Shown here: piece after piece, positions 23,109 to 32,089 of the stretch | Layout of the letters: each line of letters starts with the position of its first letter | How positions within the stretch are numbered: position 1 is the first letter of the stretch | Origin: Actinoplanes couchii | Lineage (GTDB): Bacteria; Actinomycetota; Actinomycetes; Mycobacteriales; Micromonosporaceae | Direction: 5' to 3' | DNA: 48,516 nucleotides | NCBI RefSeq assembly: GCF_016862075.1 | Contig: NZ_BOMG01000100.1 | Span: 1 to 48,516 of the forward strand | Made by a program: the position numbers and the translations under genes | The notes under the pieces: generated by a model | Told to the model about the DNA's origin: nothing | Seen by the model: only the letters and a program-made list of their open reading frames with translations | The model's database searches: none

Positions 23109-23882
23109 ATGACCGAGAAGATGATCAAAGTAGGTAATGACACGCTGTGGGCGGACGACAGCGGTGACGGTCCGCCCCTGGTGCTGGTGCACCCGGGTGT
23201 GGGCGACTCACGGGTGTGGGATCCGATCCTGCCGGAGCTGCTGAGGAAGTACCGGGTGATCCGCTACGACGCCCGCGGTTTCGGGCGTTCCCCGGCGCCG
23301 ACCGAGCGGTTCGTCCGGCTCGACGACCTGATCGCGGTGCTGGACCACTTCGGGGTGGACCGGGCTCCGGTGGTCGGCTGCAGCATGGGCGGGGACGCCG
23401 CGCTGGGCCTGACGATCACCCGGCCGGAGCGGGTGTCCGCGCTGGTGCTGCTCTGCCCGGGGATCTCCGGTTTCCCGGTGCCGGAGACCGACCCGGCGGT
23501 GCGCGACGCCTACGCCGCGGCGGAGAAGGAGGGGTTCGACGCGATCGTCGAGGTGTCGCTGAGCGTCTGGGCCCGGGCCGGGCGCACCCCGGAGGTGGTG
23601 GACCTGCTCCGGTCCGGGGTGCGCGGCTGGATGGCCGAGGAGGACTGGGAGCTGCCCAATCCGGAGGTGTTCGACCGGCTCGGTGAGATCGCCGTGCCGA
23701 CGTCGCTGCTGGTCGGTGACTTGGACGTGGCCTGGATCGTGGACGCCGCCCGGCAGGCCGCGACCCGGATCCCGGGTGTCGAGTTCGTCGAGGTGCCGGG
23801 TGTCGATCACCTGCCGTCGGTGCGGGTTCCGGAGCGGGTGCTGGAGTTGATCGAGGCCACCGTCAAGCGCTCGGCAGGATGA
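23109..23882 (+). CDS. Alpha/beta-hydrolase fold protein
   Basis: The 257-residue enzyme has oxyanion HPGVGDSR near residue 28, nucleophile S92 in GCSMGGDAA, acid Asp in LVGDLDVAW and His in GVDHLPSV. It resembles 3-oxoadipate enol-lactonase and other small esterases; the substrate is unknown. The 3' end overlaps the convergent lutC by 20 bp. Confidence 0.87.
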   Translation: MTEKMIKVGNDTLWADDSGDGPPLVLVHPGVGDSRVWDPILPELLRKYRVIRYDARGFGRSPAPTERFVRLDDLIAVLDHFGVDRAPVVGCSMGGDAALGLTITRPERVSALVLLCPGISGFPVPETDPAVRDAYAAAEKEGFDAIVEVSLSVWARAGRTPEVVDLLRSGVRGWMAEEDWELPNPEVFDRLGEIAVPTSLLVGDLDVAWIVDAARQAATRIPGVEFVEVPGVDHLPSVRVPERVLELIEATVKRSAG

Positions 23883-24510
23883 TGACGTGCAGGTGACGGG
23901 GGCCGTGCACACCTTCGACCCGGTTGAGTTCGATGTCGCTGGTGGCGGACGGCCCACTGATCCAGGTCAGCGGGCGGCCCGGGGTCAGCCGGGCGACGGC
24001 GTCCGGCACCGAGGCGACCACCTGTTCCGGCCGCAGCACGATGATGTGCACGTCCGGCAGCAGGGTGATGATCCGCCGCCCCTGGTCGGGTGAGGCGTCC
24101 AGCACGATGGTCCCGGTCTCCGCCACGGCGACGGCCGCGGCGGTGAGGACGGCAGCGGCCCCGGCGATGCGATCCGGCGCCAGGCCGTCGTCGGCCAGGG
24201 CACCCTCCGGGCGCCATTCTTCGAGCAGCCCTTTCGGTACGATCACCGCCCCGCTGTCTCCCGCCCCGCTGTCCCCCGCTCCGTTGGCTCCCGCCCCGCT
24301 GGCCCCCGCGATCATCCGCGCCGTCGCCGCGACGTCGGCCTCAGCGACCCGGTGCACCTCGGCCTTGTAGTCGACGAGCCGATCGATGAAAACGTCCAGA
24401 TCGGCCGTGTTCGACCCGGCCGCCCGATAGTGACGCGGCACCGGTGGGGTCACCGGCGCATCGTTCAGCGCGGCCCGAACCCGGCCGAGGATCAGTTCCC
24501 GCGAGCTCAT
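23863..24510 (-). CDS. lutC: LutC: lactate utilization protein C (LUD domain)
   Basis: The 215-residue LUD-domain protein has AVAVAETGTIVLDASP, HIIVLRPEQVVASVPDA and WISGPSATSDIELNRVEGVH, the ending typical of LutC/LldG. With LutA and LutB it oxidises L-lactate to pyruvate. ATG 24510 overlaps the lutB stop (ATGA). Four 15-bp units add a GAGxS-type stretch (about residues 68-88). Confidence 0.92.
   Translation of the reverse strand: MSSRELILGRVRAALNDAPVTPPVPRHYRAAGSNTADLDVFIDRLVDYKAEVHRVAEADVAATARMIAGASGAGANGAGDSGAGDSGAVIVPKGLLEEWRPEGALADDGLAPDRIAGAAAVLTAAAVAVAETGTIVLDASPDQGRRIITLLPDVHIIVLRPEQVVASVPDAVARLTPGRPLTWISGPSATSDIELNRVEGVHGPRHLHVIILPSA
24248..24307. repeat. 15-bp array in lutC
   Basis: Four units of 15 bp (gccccgctgtctccc and variants) at 24248, 24263, 24278 and 24293, in frame. 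Confidence 0.9.
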
Positions 24511-26096
24511 CGATCCTCTTTCAAGCCCTGAGCCGAGGCTGAGGGTGGGGGTGGGGGTGGGGGTGGGGGTGAAGGCGACGCCGAGGGCGAGGGTGGGGGT
24601 AAAGGCGACGCCGAGGGCAAGGTCGGGGGCGAGGGCGACGCCGGGGGTGACGGCGAGGGCGAGGGCGGGTGGGTTTCGGACCACCAGTCGCGGAAGGTTT
24701 GTTTGGGGAAATCGGGGAGGTCTCGGGAGGCGGTCCAGCCGGTCAGGGGTGGGGGCAAGGCTCGGCCGCGGCGGCCGGCGATGCGGGCTAGCTTGGCGGC
24801 TCGCTGGGCGGAGGCGTACAAGCGCGGGCGGTCCATGATCTTGGCGGCCGCGGACATGGCGGCGCGCTCGGCGGGCGGGTGTGGCACCTGGTCGCGGAGG
24901 TGCACCAGCAGCGCCGGGATATCGATCTTGACCGGGCAGGCGTCGAAGCAGGCCCCGCAGAGTGACGACGCGTACGGCAGCGAGGCGTTGTCGGCGACCC
25001 CGGTGAGCTGCGGTGACAGCACCGCTCCGATCGGGCCGGGGTACACCGAGCCGTAGGAGTGGCCGCCGGTCCGTTCGTAGACCGGGCACACGTTGAGGCA
25101 GGCCGAGCAGCGGATGCAGTGCAGCGCCGACCGCCCGACGGTGTCGGACAGGACCGCGGTGCGCCCGTTGTCGAGCAGCACCAGGTGGAAACTCTGCGGC
25201 CCGTCACCGGGCGTGACCCCGGTCCACATCGTGGTGTACGGGTTCATCCGCTCGCCGGTCGACGCCCGCGGCAGCAGTTGCAGGAAGACTTCCAGTTCAC
25301 GCCAGGTGGGCAGCACCTTCTCGATGCCCATCACGGTGATCAGGGTGTCCGGCAGGGTGAGGCACATCCGCCCGTTGCCCTCGGACTCGACGACACCGAG
25401 CGTGCCGGTGTCGGCGATCGCGAAGTTGGCGCCGCTGACCGCGACGGTCGTGGACAGGAACGTCTCGCGCAGGTACCGGCGGGCGGCGGCGGCCAGCACC
25501 GCCGGGTCGTCGGTGAGTGCCGGGTCGACGCCGGGCATGGCGCGCAGGAAGATCTCCCGGATCTCGGAGCGGTTCCGGTGGATCGCCGGGACCAGGATGT
25601 GGCTCGGCTTGTCCTGGCCGAGCTGCACGATCAGCTCGGCCAGGTCGGTCTCGACCGGGGCGATGCCCGCCGCTTCCAGGGCTTCGTTGAGGCCGATCTC
25701 CTGGGTGGCCATCGACTTGACCTTGATGACGCGATCAGAACCGGTCTGCTTCACCAGGTCGGTGACGATCCGGTTGGCCTCGTCGGCGTCGGCGGCCCAG
25801 TGCACGACCCCACCGGCGGCGGTGACCGTCTCCTCGAGCTGTTCCAGCAGCTCGGGAAGCCGGGACATGACATCGGTCTTGATCGCCGAGCCGGCGTCCC
25901 GCAGCAGCTGCCAGTCGGGCAGCTCCGCGATCACCTTGCCCGATTTGCCACGAATAGTCGTCGTAGCATGTCGTAAATTTCGTCTCAACTGGTCATTTTT
26001 CAGCGCCGCTCGAGCGGCAACCGGAAACGACTCGTCGCCCCGCAGATGACCGACTCCCCGAGGAGCAGTGGCAGGCATGCCCAGAAATGTCGTCAC
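24507..26096 (-). CDS. lutB: LutB: iron-sulfur lactate utilization protein B
   Basis: The 529-residue protein has the LUD-type N-terminal part (VIKVKSMATQEIGLNEALEA, SGANFAIADTGTLGVVESEG) and two 4Fe-4S motifs CIRCSACLNVCPVY and CGACFDACPVKI, as in LldF/LutB. The last 50 residues are Pro/Ser repeats not seen in the family, encoded by a GGGGT/GGCGA-rich repeat. Start and stop overlap lutA and lutC by ATGA. Confidence 0.93.
   Translation of the reverse strand: MTTFLGMPATAPRGVGHLRGDESFPVAARAALKNDQLRRNLRHATTTIRGKSGKVIAELPDWQLLRDAGSAIKTDVMSRLPELLEQLEETVTAAGGVVHWAADADEANRIVTDLVKQTGSDRVIKVKSMATQEIGLNEALEAAGIAPVETDLAELIVQLGQDKPSHILVPAIHRNRSEIREIFLRAMPGVDPALTDDPAVLAAAARRYLRETFLSTTVAVSGANFAIADTGTLGVVESEGNGRMCLTLPDTLITVMGIEKVLPTWRELEVFLQLLPRASTGERMNPYTTMWTGVTPGDGPQSFHLVLLDNGRTAVLSDTVGRSALHCIRCSACLNVCPVYERTGGHSYGSVYPGPIGAVLSPQLTGVADNASLPYASSLCGACFDACPVKIDIPALLVHLRDQVPHPPAERAAMSAAAKIMDRPRLYASAQRAAKLARIAGRRGRALPPPLTGWTASRDLPDFPKQTFRDWWSETHPPSPSPSPPASPSPPTLPSASPLPPPSPSASPSPPPPPPPPPSASAQGLKEDR
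24541..24680. repeat. Purine-rich simple repeat encoding the LutB tail
   Basis: Tandem gggtgg units (24543-24572) followed by an array of aaggcgacgccgagggc-type units. On the minus strand they encode PPSPSASPS-like sequence. The G-run side could form quadruplexes on the plus strand. Confidence 0.8.
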
Positions 26097-26827
26097 GACA
26101 ACTCCGTGGAGGCAAGGATCTCGGCCAGGTGAACCGTCCGAATTCCGGTCTTATTTCGCGACAAACCACCGTTTATATGCATCAGGCATGAGGTATCGCC
26201 CGCCGTGCACACCTCCGCGCCTGTCGCGACGACATTGGACATCTTGTCGGCAAGCATCGCCGCAGAAGTCTCAGCATTCTTGATCGAGAACGTGCCGCCG
26301 AACCCACAGCACTGCGCGGCGTCCGGCAACTCCACCAGGTCGATCCCGCGAACCTGACGGAGCAGACGCAACGGCTTGTCACCGACCCGCGTCATCCGCA
26401 GGCTGTGACAGGTCGGGTGGTAGGTGACCCGATGCGGGTAGTAAGCCCCCACATCCTCCACTTCGAGCACGTCGATCAGCAGCTCGGACAGCTCGTAGGT
26501 CCGCGCCGCGACGCTCTCCGACCGGGACGCGAGCCCGGCGTCACCGTACTTCGCCGCCACCATGCCGTGCTGATGACGGATCGACCCGGCGCACGACCCG
26601 GACGGGACCACGATCACGTCGTACCGATCAAAAGTGGTCGCAAATCTCTTGACGAGCGGAAGCGCGTCCTTCTGGTATCCGGTGTTGATGTGCATCTGCC
26701 CGCAGCACGTCTGCTCGGCCGGGAAGACCACCTCGTGCCCGAGCCGCTCCAGCAGCCGCACGGTGGCCTTGGCCGCCTCCGGGAAGAGCGTGTCGGCCAG
26801 GCAGGTGGCGAAGAACGCGATCCGCAT
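26093..26827 (-). CDS. lutA: LutA: lactate utilization protein A (CCG-domain)
   Basis: The 244-residue protein has two cysteine-rich CCG repeats: TCCGQMHINTG with SGSCAGSI, and PTCHSLR with QCCGFGGTFS, as in LldE/LutA and heterodisulfide-reductase-type subunits. It starts 3 bp after the rhaB stop and overlaps lutB by ATGA. Confidence 0.94.
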   Translation of the reverse strand: MRIAFFATCLADTLFPEAAKATVRLLERLGHEVVFPAEQTCCGQMHINTGYQKDALPLVKRFATTFDRYDVIVVPSGSCAGSIRHQHGMVAAKYGDAGLASRSESVAARTYELSELLIDVLEVEDVGAYYPHRVTYHPTCHSLRMTRVGDKPLRLLRQVRGIDLVELPDAAQCCGFGGTFSIKNAETSAAMLADKMSNVVATGAEVCTAGDTSCLMHINGGLSRNKTGIRTVHLAEILASTELS

Positions 26828-26830
26828 CGG

Positions 26831-28210
26831 TCATCCCCCCACTCGTGCCGCGGCGGCGTCCCACGCCCCGATCGTGGCGGCCGGCTGGTAACGGACGATC
26901 CGCTGGGTCTGGCGGACCAGGGCCCGCATCGCGTCCAGCCCGCCCTCGACGACCCCGGCGGCACGCGCCTGCACGAGCAGGTTGCCGATCGCGGTCGCCT
27001 CGACCGGCCCGGCCAGCACCGGCAGCCCGCAGGCGTCCGCGGTCAACTGGCAGAGCAGCTCGTTCAGCGCTCCCCCACCGACCAGGTGCACCACGCCGAC
27101 CGCACGCCCGGCTAGCTCGCCGGCCTGCCGGACGGCCCGCCGGTGGGCGAGCGCCAGACTGTCCAGGATGCAGCGGACGACGGTGGCCCGGTCGGCGTCA
27201 CCGGGCAGCCCCGCGGTTTTCCGGAGGCGGTCTTCCATGTCGCCGGGCGGCATGAACACCGGATCGTCCAGGTCGACGACGTGTGCCAGCGCCGGTTTCG
27301 CGGCCGCCTCGGCCAGCAGTGCCGGCAGATCGGGCGAATCCCATTCGCGCAGGCACTCCTGCAGCGGCCACAGGCCCATGACGTTGCGCAGGTAGCGGAT
27401 CGTCGAGTCGACACCGCCCTCGTTGGTGAAGTTGGCGGCCCGCGACTGTTCACTGAGCACCGGAGCGTCCAGTTCCAGACCGACCAGGGACCAGGTGCCA
27501 CAGCTGATGTAGGCGAAATCGGTCCCGTCGGCGGGCACGGCCACGACCGCGCTGGCCGTGTCGTGCGAGCCGACCGCGACCACCGGGGTGCCCTCGAACA
27601 GCCCGATCCGGTCCCCCGGGTGCCGCACCGGGGGCAGCAGCGTGGATCGCAGGCCCAATTCGGAGATCAACGGCCAGGACCATTCGCGGGTACGCACGTC
27701 GAGCAGCCCCGTGGTCGACGCGTTGGTGTACTCGGCGCCGATCTCCCCGGTCAGCCAGTAGGCCAGCAGGTCGGGGATCATCAGCAGCCGGTGCGCCGCC
27801 GTGTACTGGGCCGTCGGCTCGGCCGCGAGCAGCTGGTACACCGTGTTGAACGGCAGTTTCTGCAGCCCGCAGATGCCGTAGATGTCCCGCACCCGGTCGG
27901 CGATCCCGTCGGTGCGGGAGTCCCGGTAGTGCACCGGGTTGCCGAGCAGCGCGCCGTCGGCGTCGATCAGCCCGTAGTCGACGGCCCACGAGTCGATGCC
28001 GATGCTGCGCACCGGACCGGCCTTGCGCAGCCCGTCGAGCACTCCGCGGTAGAGCGACAGGATGTCCCAGTGCAGAGTCCCGTTGACGCGAACCGGCTCG
28101 TTGGCGAAGCGGTGGACCACTTCCAGTTCGAGGTGGCCGTCTTCAAAGCGGCCGACCACGACGCGCCCCGAGGACGCGCCGAGGTCGACAGCTGCGAAAG
28201 CGTCGCTCAT
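26831..28210 (-). CDS. rhaB: Rhamnulokinase
   Basis: The 459-residue FGGY kinase starts with AFAAVDLGASSGRVVVGRF (ATP-binding DxGxxS) and has SIGIDSWAVDYGLID, NPVHYRDSRTDGI, FNTVYQLLA, SHDTASAVVAVP and YISCGTWSLVG, characteristic of RhaB. It phosphorylates L-rhamnulose to rhamnulose-1-phosphate. ATG 28210 overlaps the rhaEW stop (ATGA). Confidence 0.93.
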   Translation of the reverse strand: MSDAFAAVDLGASSGRVVVGRFEDGHLELEVVHRFANEPVRVNGTLHWDILSLYRGVLDGLRKAGPVRSIGIDSWAVDYGLIDADGALLGNPVHYRDSRTDGIADRVRDIYGICGLQKLPFNTVYQLLAAEPTAQYTAAHRLLMIPDLLAYWLTGEIGAEYTNASTTGLLDVRTREWSWPLISELGLRSTLLPPVRHPGDRIGLFEGTPVVAVGSHDTASAVVAVPADGTDFAYISCGTWSLVGLELDAPVLSEQSRAANFTNEGGVDSTIRYLRNVMGLWPLQECLREWDSPDLPALLAEAAAKPALAHVVDLDDPVFMPPGDMEDRLRKTAGLPGDADRATVVRCILDSLALAHRRAVRQAGELAGRAVGVVHLVGGGALNELLCQLTADACGLPVLAGPVEATAIGNLLVQARAAGVVEGGLDAMRALVRQTQRIVRYQPAATIGAWDAAAARVGG

Positions 28211-30237
28211 CGCAGGAACGCCGCGGCGACACCCGCGTCCACCGGGACGTGCAGGCCGGTGGTGTGGGTCAGGTCGCCGCCGGTGATGGCGAAGACCGCG
28301 TTGGCGATGTGCTCCGGCAGCACCTCACGCTTGAGCAGGGTGCGCTGCGCGTAGAACTCGCCGAGTTTCTCCTCCGGCACCCCGTAGACGGCGGCCCGGT
28401 CGGCGCCCCAGCCCCCGGCGAAGATGCCGGAACCCCGTACGACGCCATCGGGGTTGATGCCGTTGACCCGGATGCCGTGCGGGCCCAGCTCGGCCGCCAG
28501 CAGCCGGACCTGGTGCGCCTGGTCCGCCTTGGCCGCGCCGTACGCCACGTTGTTGGGTCCGGCGAAGATCGAGTTCTTGCTGGAGATGTAGATGATGTCG
28601 CCGCCCATGCCCTGCGCGATCAGCACCCGCGCGGTCTCCCGGGACACCAGGAACGAGCCCTTCGCCATCACGTCGTGCTGCAGGTCCCAGTCGCGGGCGG
28701 TGGTGTCCAGCAGCGACTTCGACAGCGACAGACCGGCGTTGTTGACGACCAGATCGACACCACCGAAAGCCAGGACCCCCTGTCGTACGGCGTCAGCGAC
28801 CGCGTCCTCGTCGGTCACGTCCAGGCTGACCGCGACCGCCACGTCGGGGCCACCGATCTCGGCGGCCACCCGTCCGGCGGCCTCGGTGTCCCGGTCGCTG
28901 ACCACGACACACGCGCCCTCGGCGGCCAGTCGCAGCGCGATCGCCCGGCCGATGCCCGAGCCCGCGCCGGTGACCAGGGCGATCCGGGTGGCCAGGGCCT
29001 TCGGCTTCGGCATCCGCTGGAGCTTGGCCTCCTCCAGGGCCCAGTACTCGATCCGGAACTTCTCCGCCTCGTCGATCGGGGCGTACCGGGAGATCGCCTC
29101 GGCGCCGCGCATCACGTTGATCGCGTTGACGTAGAACTCGCCGGCCACCCGGGCGGTCTGCTTGTTCGCGCCGAACGAGAACATGCCGACGCCCGGGACC
29201 AGCACGATCGCCGGGTCGGCGCCGCGGATCGCGGGGCTGTCCGCGGTGGCGTGCCGCTCGTAGTAACCGCGGTAGTCCTCGCGGTACGCCTCGTGCAGCT
29301 CCGTCAGACGGGCGACCACCTCGTCCAGGGGCGCGTCCGGTGCGGTGTCCAGGACGAGCGGCTTGACCTTCGTACGCAGGAAATGATCAGGGCACGAAGT
29401 GCCGAGTGCGCCCAGCTCGCCGACCCGCTCGCTGCCCGCGAACTCCAGGACCACGTCGCTGTCGGTGTAGTGGCCGACCTGGGCGCGGTCGGTGGAGGCG
29501 AGCCCGCGGATCACCGGGAACAGTGCGGCGGCGCGCTCTTTTCTCTCCTGGCCTGCCAGCGTCTCGACGATCCTGGGTCCGAACGGCTCGCTCCGGCCGT
29601 TCTCCGCGATGTAGGCCGCCGCCCGGTTGATGATCTCGTTGGAGTTGGCCTCGCACTCCTCGCTGGTCGCGCCCCACGCGGTGATCCCGTGACCGCCCAG
29701 GATCACGCCGATGGCCTGCGGGTTCGCCCGGTACGCGGCGGAGATGTCCAGGCCGAGCTGGAATCCGGGACGCCGCCACTCCACCCAGAGCACCCGGTCG
29801 CCGAAGATCTCCTTGGTCAGCGCGGGGCCGTCGGCGGAGGTGGCGATCGCGATGCCGGAGTCCGGGTGCAGGTGGTCCACGTGCGGGGCGTCGACCAGGC
29901 CGTGCATCGCGGTGTCGATGCTGGGGGCCGCGCCGCCCTTGCCGTGCAGGCAGTAGTCGAACGCGGCGACCATCTCGTCCTCGCGGTCCAGCCCCGGGTA
30001 GACGCCGGTCAGGGCGCGCAGCCGGTCGAGGCGCAGGACGGCCAGGCCCTTCTCCGTGAGTGTGCCGAGATCGCCGCCGGAGCCCTTGACCCACACCAGG
30101 TCGACCGCCTCGCCGGTGACCGGGTCGGTGTCGGTGCCCTTGGCGGAGGTGTTGCCGCCGGCGTAGTTGGTGGTCTTCGGGTCCGCGCCGAGGCGGTTGG
30201 AGCGGCCGATCAGATCGGTGACTACGGGGTTGGTCAT
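28207..30237 (-). CDS. rhaEW: Bifunctional rhamnulose-1-phosphate aldolase / lactaldehyde dehydrogenase
   Basis: The N-terminal ~400 residues are a class II aldolase domain (TTNYAGGNTSAKG, VDHLHPDSGIAIATSADG and GGHGITAWG with the zinc histidines). The C-terminal ~260 residues are a short-chain dehydrogenase (ALVTGAGSGIGRAIALRLAA, VVNNAGLSLS, YISSKNS, and YGAAK). The fusion splits rhamnulose-1-phosphate into DHAP and L-lactaldehyde and oxidises the aldehyde to L-lactate. It is first in the operon; GGGAAG lies 7 nt before ATG 30237. Rhamnose isomerase and transporter are not in this window. Confidence 0.94.
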   Translation of the reverse strand: MTNPVVTDLIGRSNRLGADPKTTNYAGGNTSAKGTDTDPVTGEAVDLVWVKGSGGDLGTLTEKGLAVLRLDRLRALTGVYPGLDREDEMVAAFDYCLHGKGGAAPSIDTAMHGLVDAPHVDHLHPDSGIAIATSADGPALTKEIFGDRVLWVEWRRPGFQLGLDISAAYRANPQAIGVILGGHGITAWGATSEECEANSNEIINRAAAYIAENGRSEPFGPRIVETLAGQERKERAAALFPVIRGLASTDRAQVGHYTDSDVVLEFAGSERVGELGALGTSCPDHFLRTKVKPLVLDTAPDAPLDEVVARLTELHEAYREDYRGYYERHATADSPAIRGADPAIVLVPGVGMFSFGANKQTARVAGEFYVNAINVMRGAEAISRYAPIDEAEKFRIEYWALEEAKLQRMPKPKALATRIALVTGAGSGIGRAIALRLAAEGACVVVSDRDTEAAGRVAAEIGGPDVAVAVSLDVTDEDAVADAVRQGVLAFGGVDLVVNNAGLSLSKSLLDTTARDWDLQHDVMAKGSFLVSRETARVLIAQGMGGDIIYISSKNSIFAGPNNVAYGAAKADQAHQVRLLAAELGPHGIRVNGINPDGVVRGSGIFAGGWGADRAAVYGVPEEKLGEFYAQRTLLKREVLPEHIANAVFAITGGDLTHTTGLHVPVDAGVAAAFLR

Positions 30238-30259
30238 GAGTCCGCTTCCCTGTCGGGGG

Positions 30260-30311
30260 TGAAACGTTTCAGAGTTACGGGTAGATTACGGGCGCTCTTT
30301 CCCCCGGTCAA
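30260..30311 (-). promoter_or_regulatory. Rhamnose-lactate operon promoter with LacI-type operator
   Basis: On the minus strand: TTGACC (30306-30311), 17-bp spacer, TAATCT (30283-30288), then a perfect 12-bp palindrome TGAAACGTTTCA (30260-30271) just downstream of the predicted start site. Position and sequence suit repression by a LacI-family regulator, which is not encoded in the window. Confidence 0.75.
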
Positions 30312-30355
30312 GGGCGATCTCTCAAGGCGGCCGACGGGCTGCCGATTCAGCAGAC

Positions 30356-32089
30356 GTGCAGACCATGTTCCCGGTGACGCCCCTGGCGCGAGCGGCGATC
30401 GTCGCTCAACTCGAGGAACTCGAGCTGCTGATCGCCCGCGACTTCCAGACCGTCTCCGCCCCCGCCGCCGTCCTCGAACTCCAGGCCCGCGAACACGGCT
30501 GGGCCGACCTCGTCTGGCGCACCCAGCTGATCATCGCCGACGTCGCCGGACGCCGCGGCGACATCGCCGAGCAGGGCCGGGTCGCCCGGCGTGCCAACAT
30601 GTGGGCCGAAGAACACGGCGACGACGTCCTGCTGGCCCGCAGCCACCGGCAACTCGCGGTGGTGTTCCGGCGGCTCGGCGACTACGCGCAGGCCCTCGTG
30701 CACGCGGTCGCCGGACTCCAGCACGCCGGCCCGCTGCCCGCCCGGCTCCGGTGCAGTCAGCTGATCACCCTGGCCATCGCCCTCGACCTGAACGGCCGCT
30801 TCGACGACGCCCGCCGCCGGTTCACCGAGGCGATGCGGATAGCCGACGACAACGACGACGCCCACCAGGCGCTGACCATCCTCAACAACATGGCGTTCAC
30901 CGCGTACGAGAACGAAGAGGTCGACGAGGCGAACACGCTGGCCCGGCAGATGCGCACCCTCTCCGGCACCAGCGGCATCCCGCTCGACGGGCTCTACCTG
31001 GACACCCTGGCCCGGATCCTGATGATGCAACGGCGCTGGGCCGAAGCCGAGGCGATCCTCCGGCCGATCCTCGACGACCCGTCCGGGCCGCTGCTCAGCG
31101 AAGGCGACAGCCTGCCCGAATGCCTGCTGACACTGACCGAGATCTACGCCGCCCAGGGCCGGCACGCGCTCGTCGGCGAAACCCTGGACACCGCCGGGCG
31201 GCTCTGCGCCGAACGCGGGCTCGGCTCGCACGCCGCGCGGGTGCACCGGGCGCGGGCCGAGTGGTACGCGACGGCCGGCGACTACCGGGAGGCGTACCAG
31301 GAGTACCAGATCTACCACGAGCGCACCGAGGCACTGCACTCCGCGGAACGGGAGGCCCGGGCGTACGCCATGCAGGCCCTGTTCGAGGCGACCGAGGCGC
31401 GCCAGGCGTCCGACCGGTTCCAGGAGATGGCCGAACGGGACGCTCTCACCGGGCTCTTCAACCGCCGCTACCTGGACGAGAAGCTGGCCGCGACACTGGC
31501 GGCGGCCCGGCGTACCGGCGAATCCACGGCCCTGGCGATCATCGACCTTGACCATTTCAAACGTATCAACGACACGCTGTCGCATGCGGCTGGGGACGAG
31601 GTGCTCCGCGAGATCGGGGTCCTGTTGCGCTCCTTCGCCGCCACCTCGCCCGCCGCCGCCCCGTCCACCGCTGCCTCGCTCTCCGCCGCCGCGTTCGACG
31701 CCGCCTCGTCCGCCGCTGACTCGTTGGATACCGCCGCGTTCGACGCCGCCTCGTTTGCCACCGTCGCGTTCGACACCGCCGCGTTTGCCGCCGCCGCGGA
31801 AATCCCGGCTCGCCTCGGCGGTGAGGAGTTCGTCCTGCTGCTGCCCGGTGCCGATGCGGCGGCCGCGCATGCCCGCGGGGAACAGTTGGCGGAGCTGATC
31901 CGGTCCCGCGACTGGAGCCCGGTCACCGGCGGCCTGCCGGTGACGGCGAGCATCGGCATCGCCGCGTGCGAGGCCGGCGAACTGTCCCCGAGCGTGTTGC
32001 TGGGGCAGGCCGACGAGTGGCTCTACAAGGCCAAACGCAACGGGCGGGACCAGGTCCGGTCAGTTCTGCACAGTTCCTGCGCCACCTAG
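30356..32089 (+). CDS. Diguanylate cyclase with TPR-like sensor region
   Basis: The first ~360 residues are helical TPR-like repeats (ALVHAVAGLQHAG, HQALTILNNMAFTAYENEE, AEAEAILRPIL). A coiled linker leads to a GGDEF domain: DALTGLFNRRYLDEKL, IIDLDHFKRINDTLSH and intact GGEEF at 488-492. It should make c-di-GMP. Between LREIGVLLRSF and ARLGGEEF lies an in-frame 15-bp repeat array of about 55 residues, and the inhibitory I-site RxxD reads AAAE. The start is GTG 30356 or ATG 30365, neither with a Shine-Dalgarno. The last 30 bp overlap the convergent TetR gene. Confidence 0.87.
   Translation: MQTMFPVTPLARAAIVAQLEELELLIARDFQTVSAPAAVLELQAREHGWADLVWRTQLIIADVAGRRGDIAEQGRVARRANMWAEEHGDDVLLARSHRQLAVVFRRLGDYAQALVHAVAGLQHAGPLPARLRCSQLITLAIALDLNGRFDDARRRFTEAMRIADDNDDAHQALTILNNMAFTAYENEEVDEANTLARQMRTLSGTSGIPLDGLYLDTLARILMMQRRWAEAEAILRPILDDPSGPLLSEGDSLPECLLTLTEIYAAQGRHALVGETLDTAGRLCAERGLGSHAARVHRARAEWYATAGDYREAYQEYQIYHERTEALHSAEREARAYAMQALFEATEARQASDRFQEMAERDALTGLFNRRYLDEKLAATLAAARRTGESTALAIIDLDHFKRINDTLSHAAGDEVLREIGVLLRSFAATSPAAAPSTAASLSAAAFDAASSAADSLDTAAFDAASFATVAFDTAAFAAAAEIPARLGGEEFVLLLPGADAAAAHARGEQLAELIRSRDWSPVTGGLPVTASIGIAACEAGELSPSVLLGQADEWLYKAKRNGRDQVRSVLHSSCAT
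31632..31800 (+). repeat. 15-bp array in the GGDEF domain
   Basis: Degenerate units of gccgccgcgttcgac and gccgcctcgtttgcc, period 15 bp, encoding AAFDA/ASFAT-type pentads. Confidence 0.88.

Noticed and set aside
28249..31551. 1,100-codon plus-strand frame across rhaEW and the cyclase gene
   Set aside because: It is antisense to rhaEW and out of frame with the cyclase, both with clear domains.
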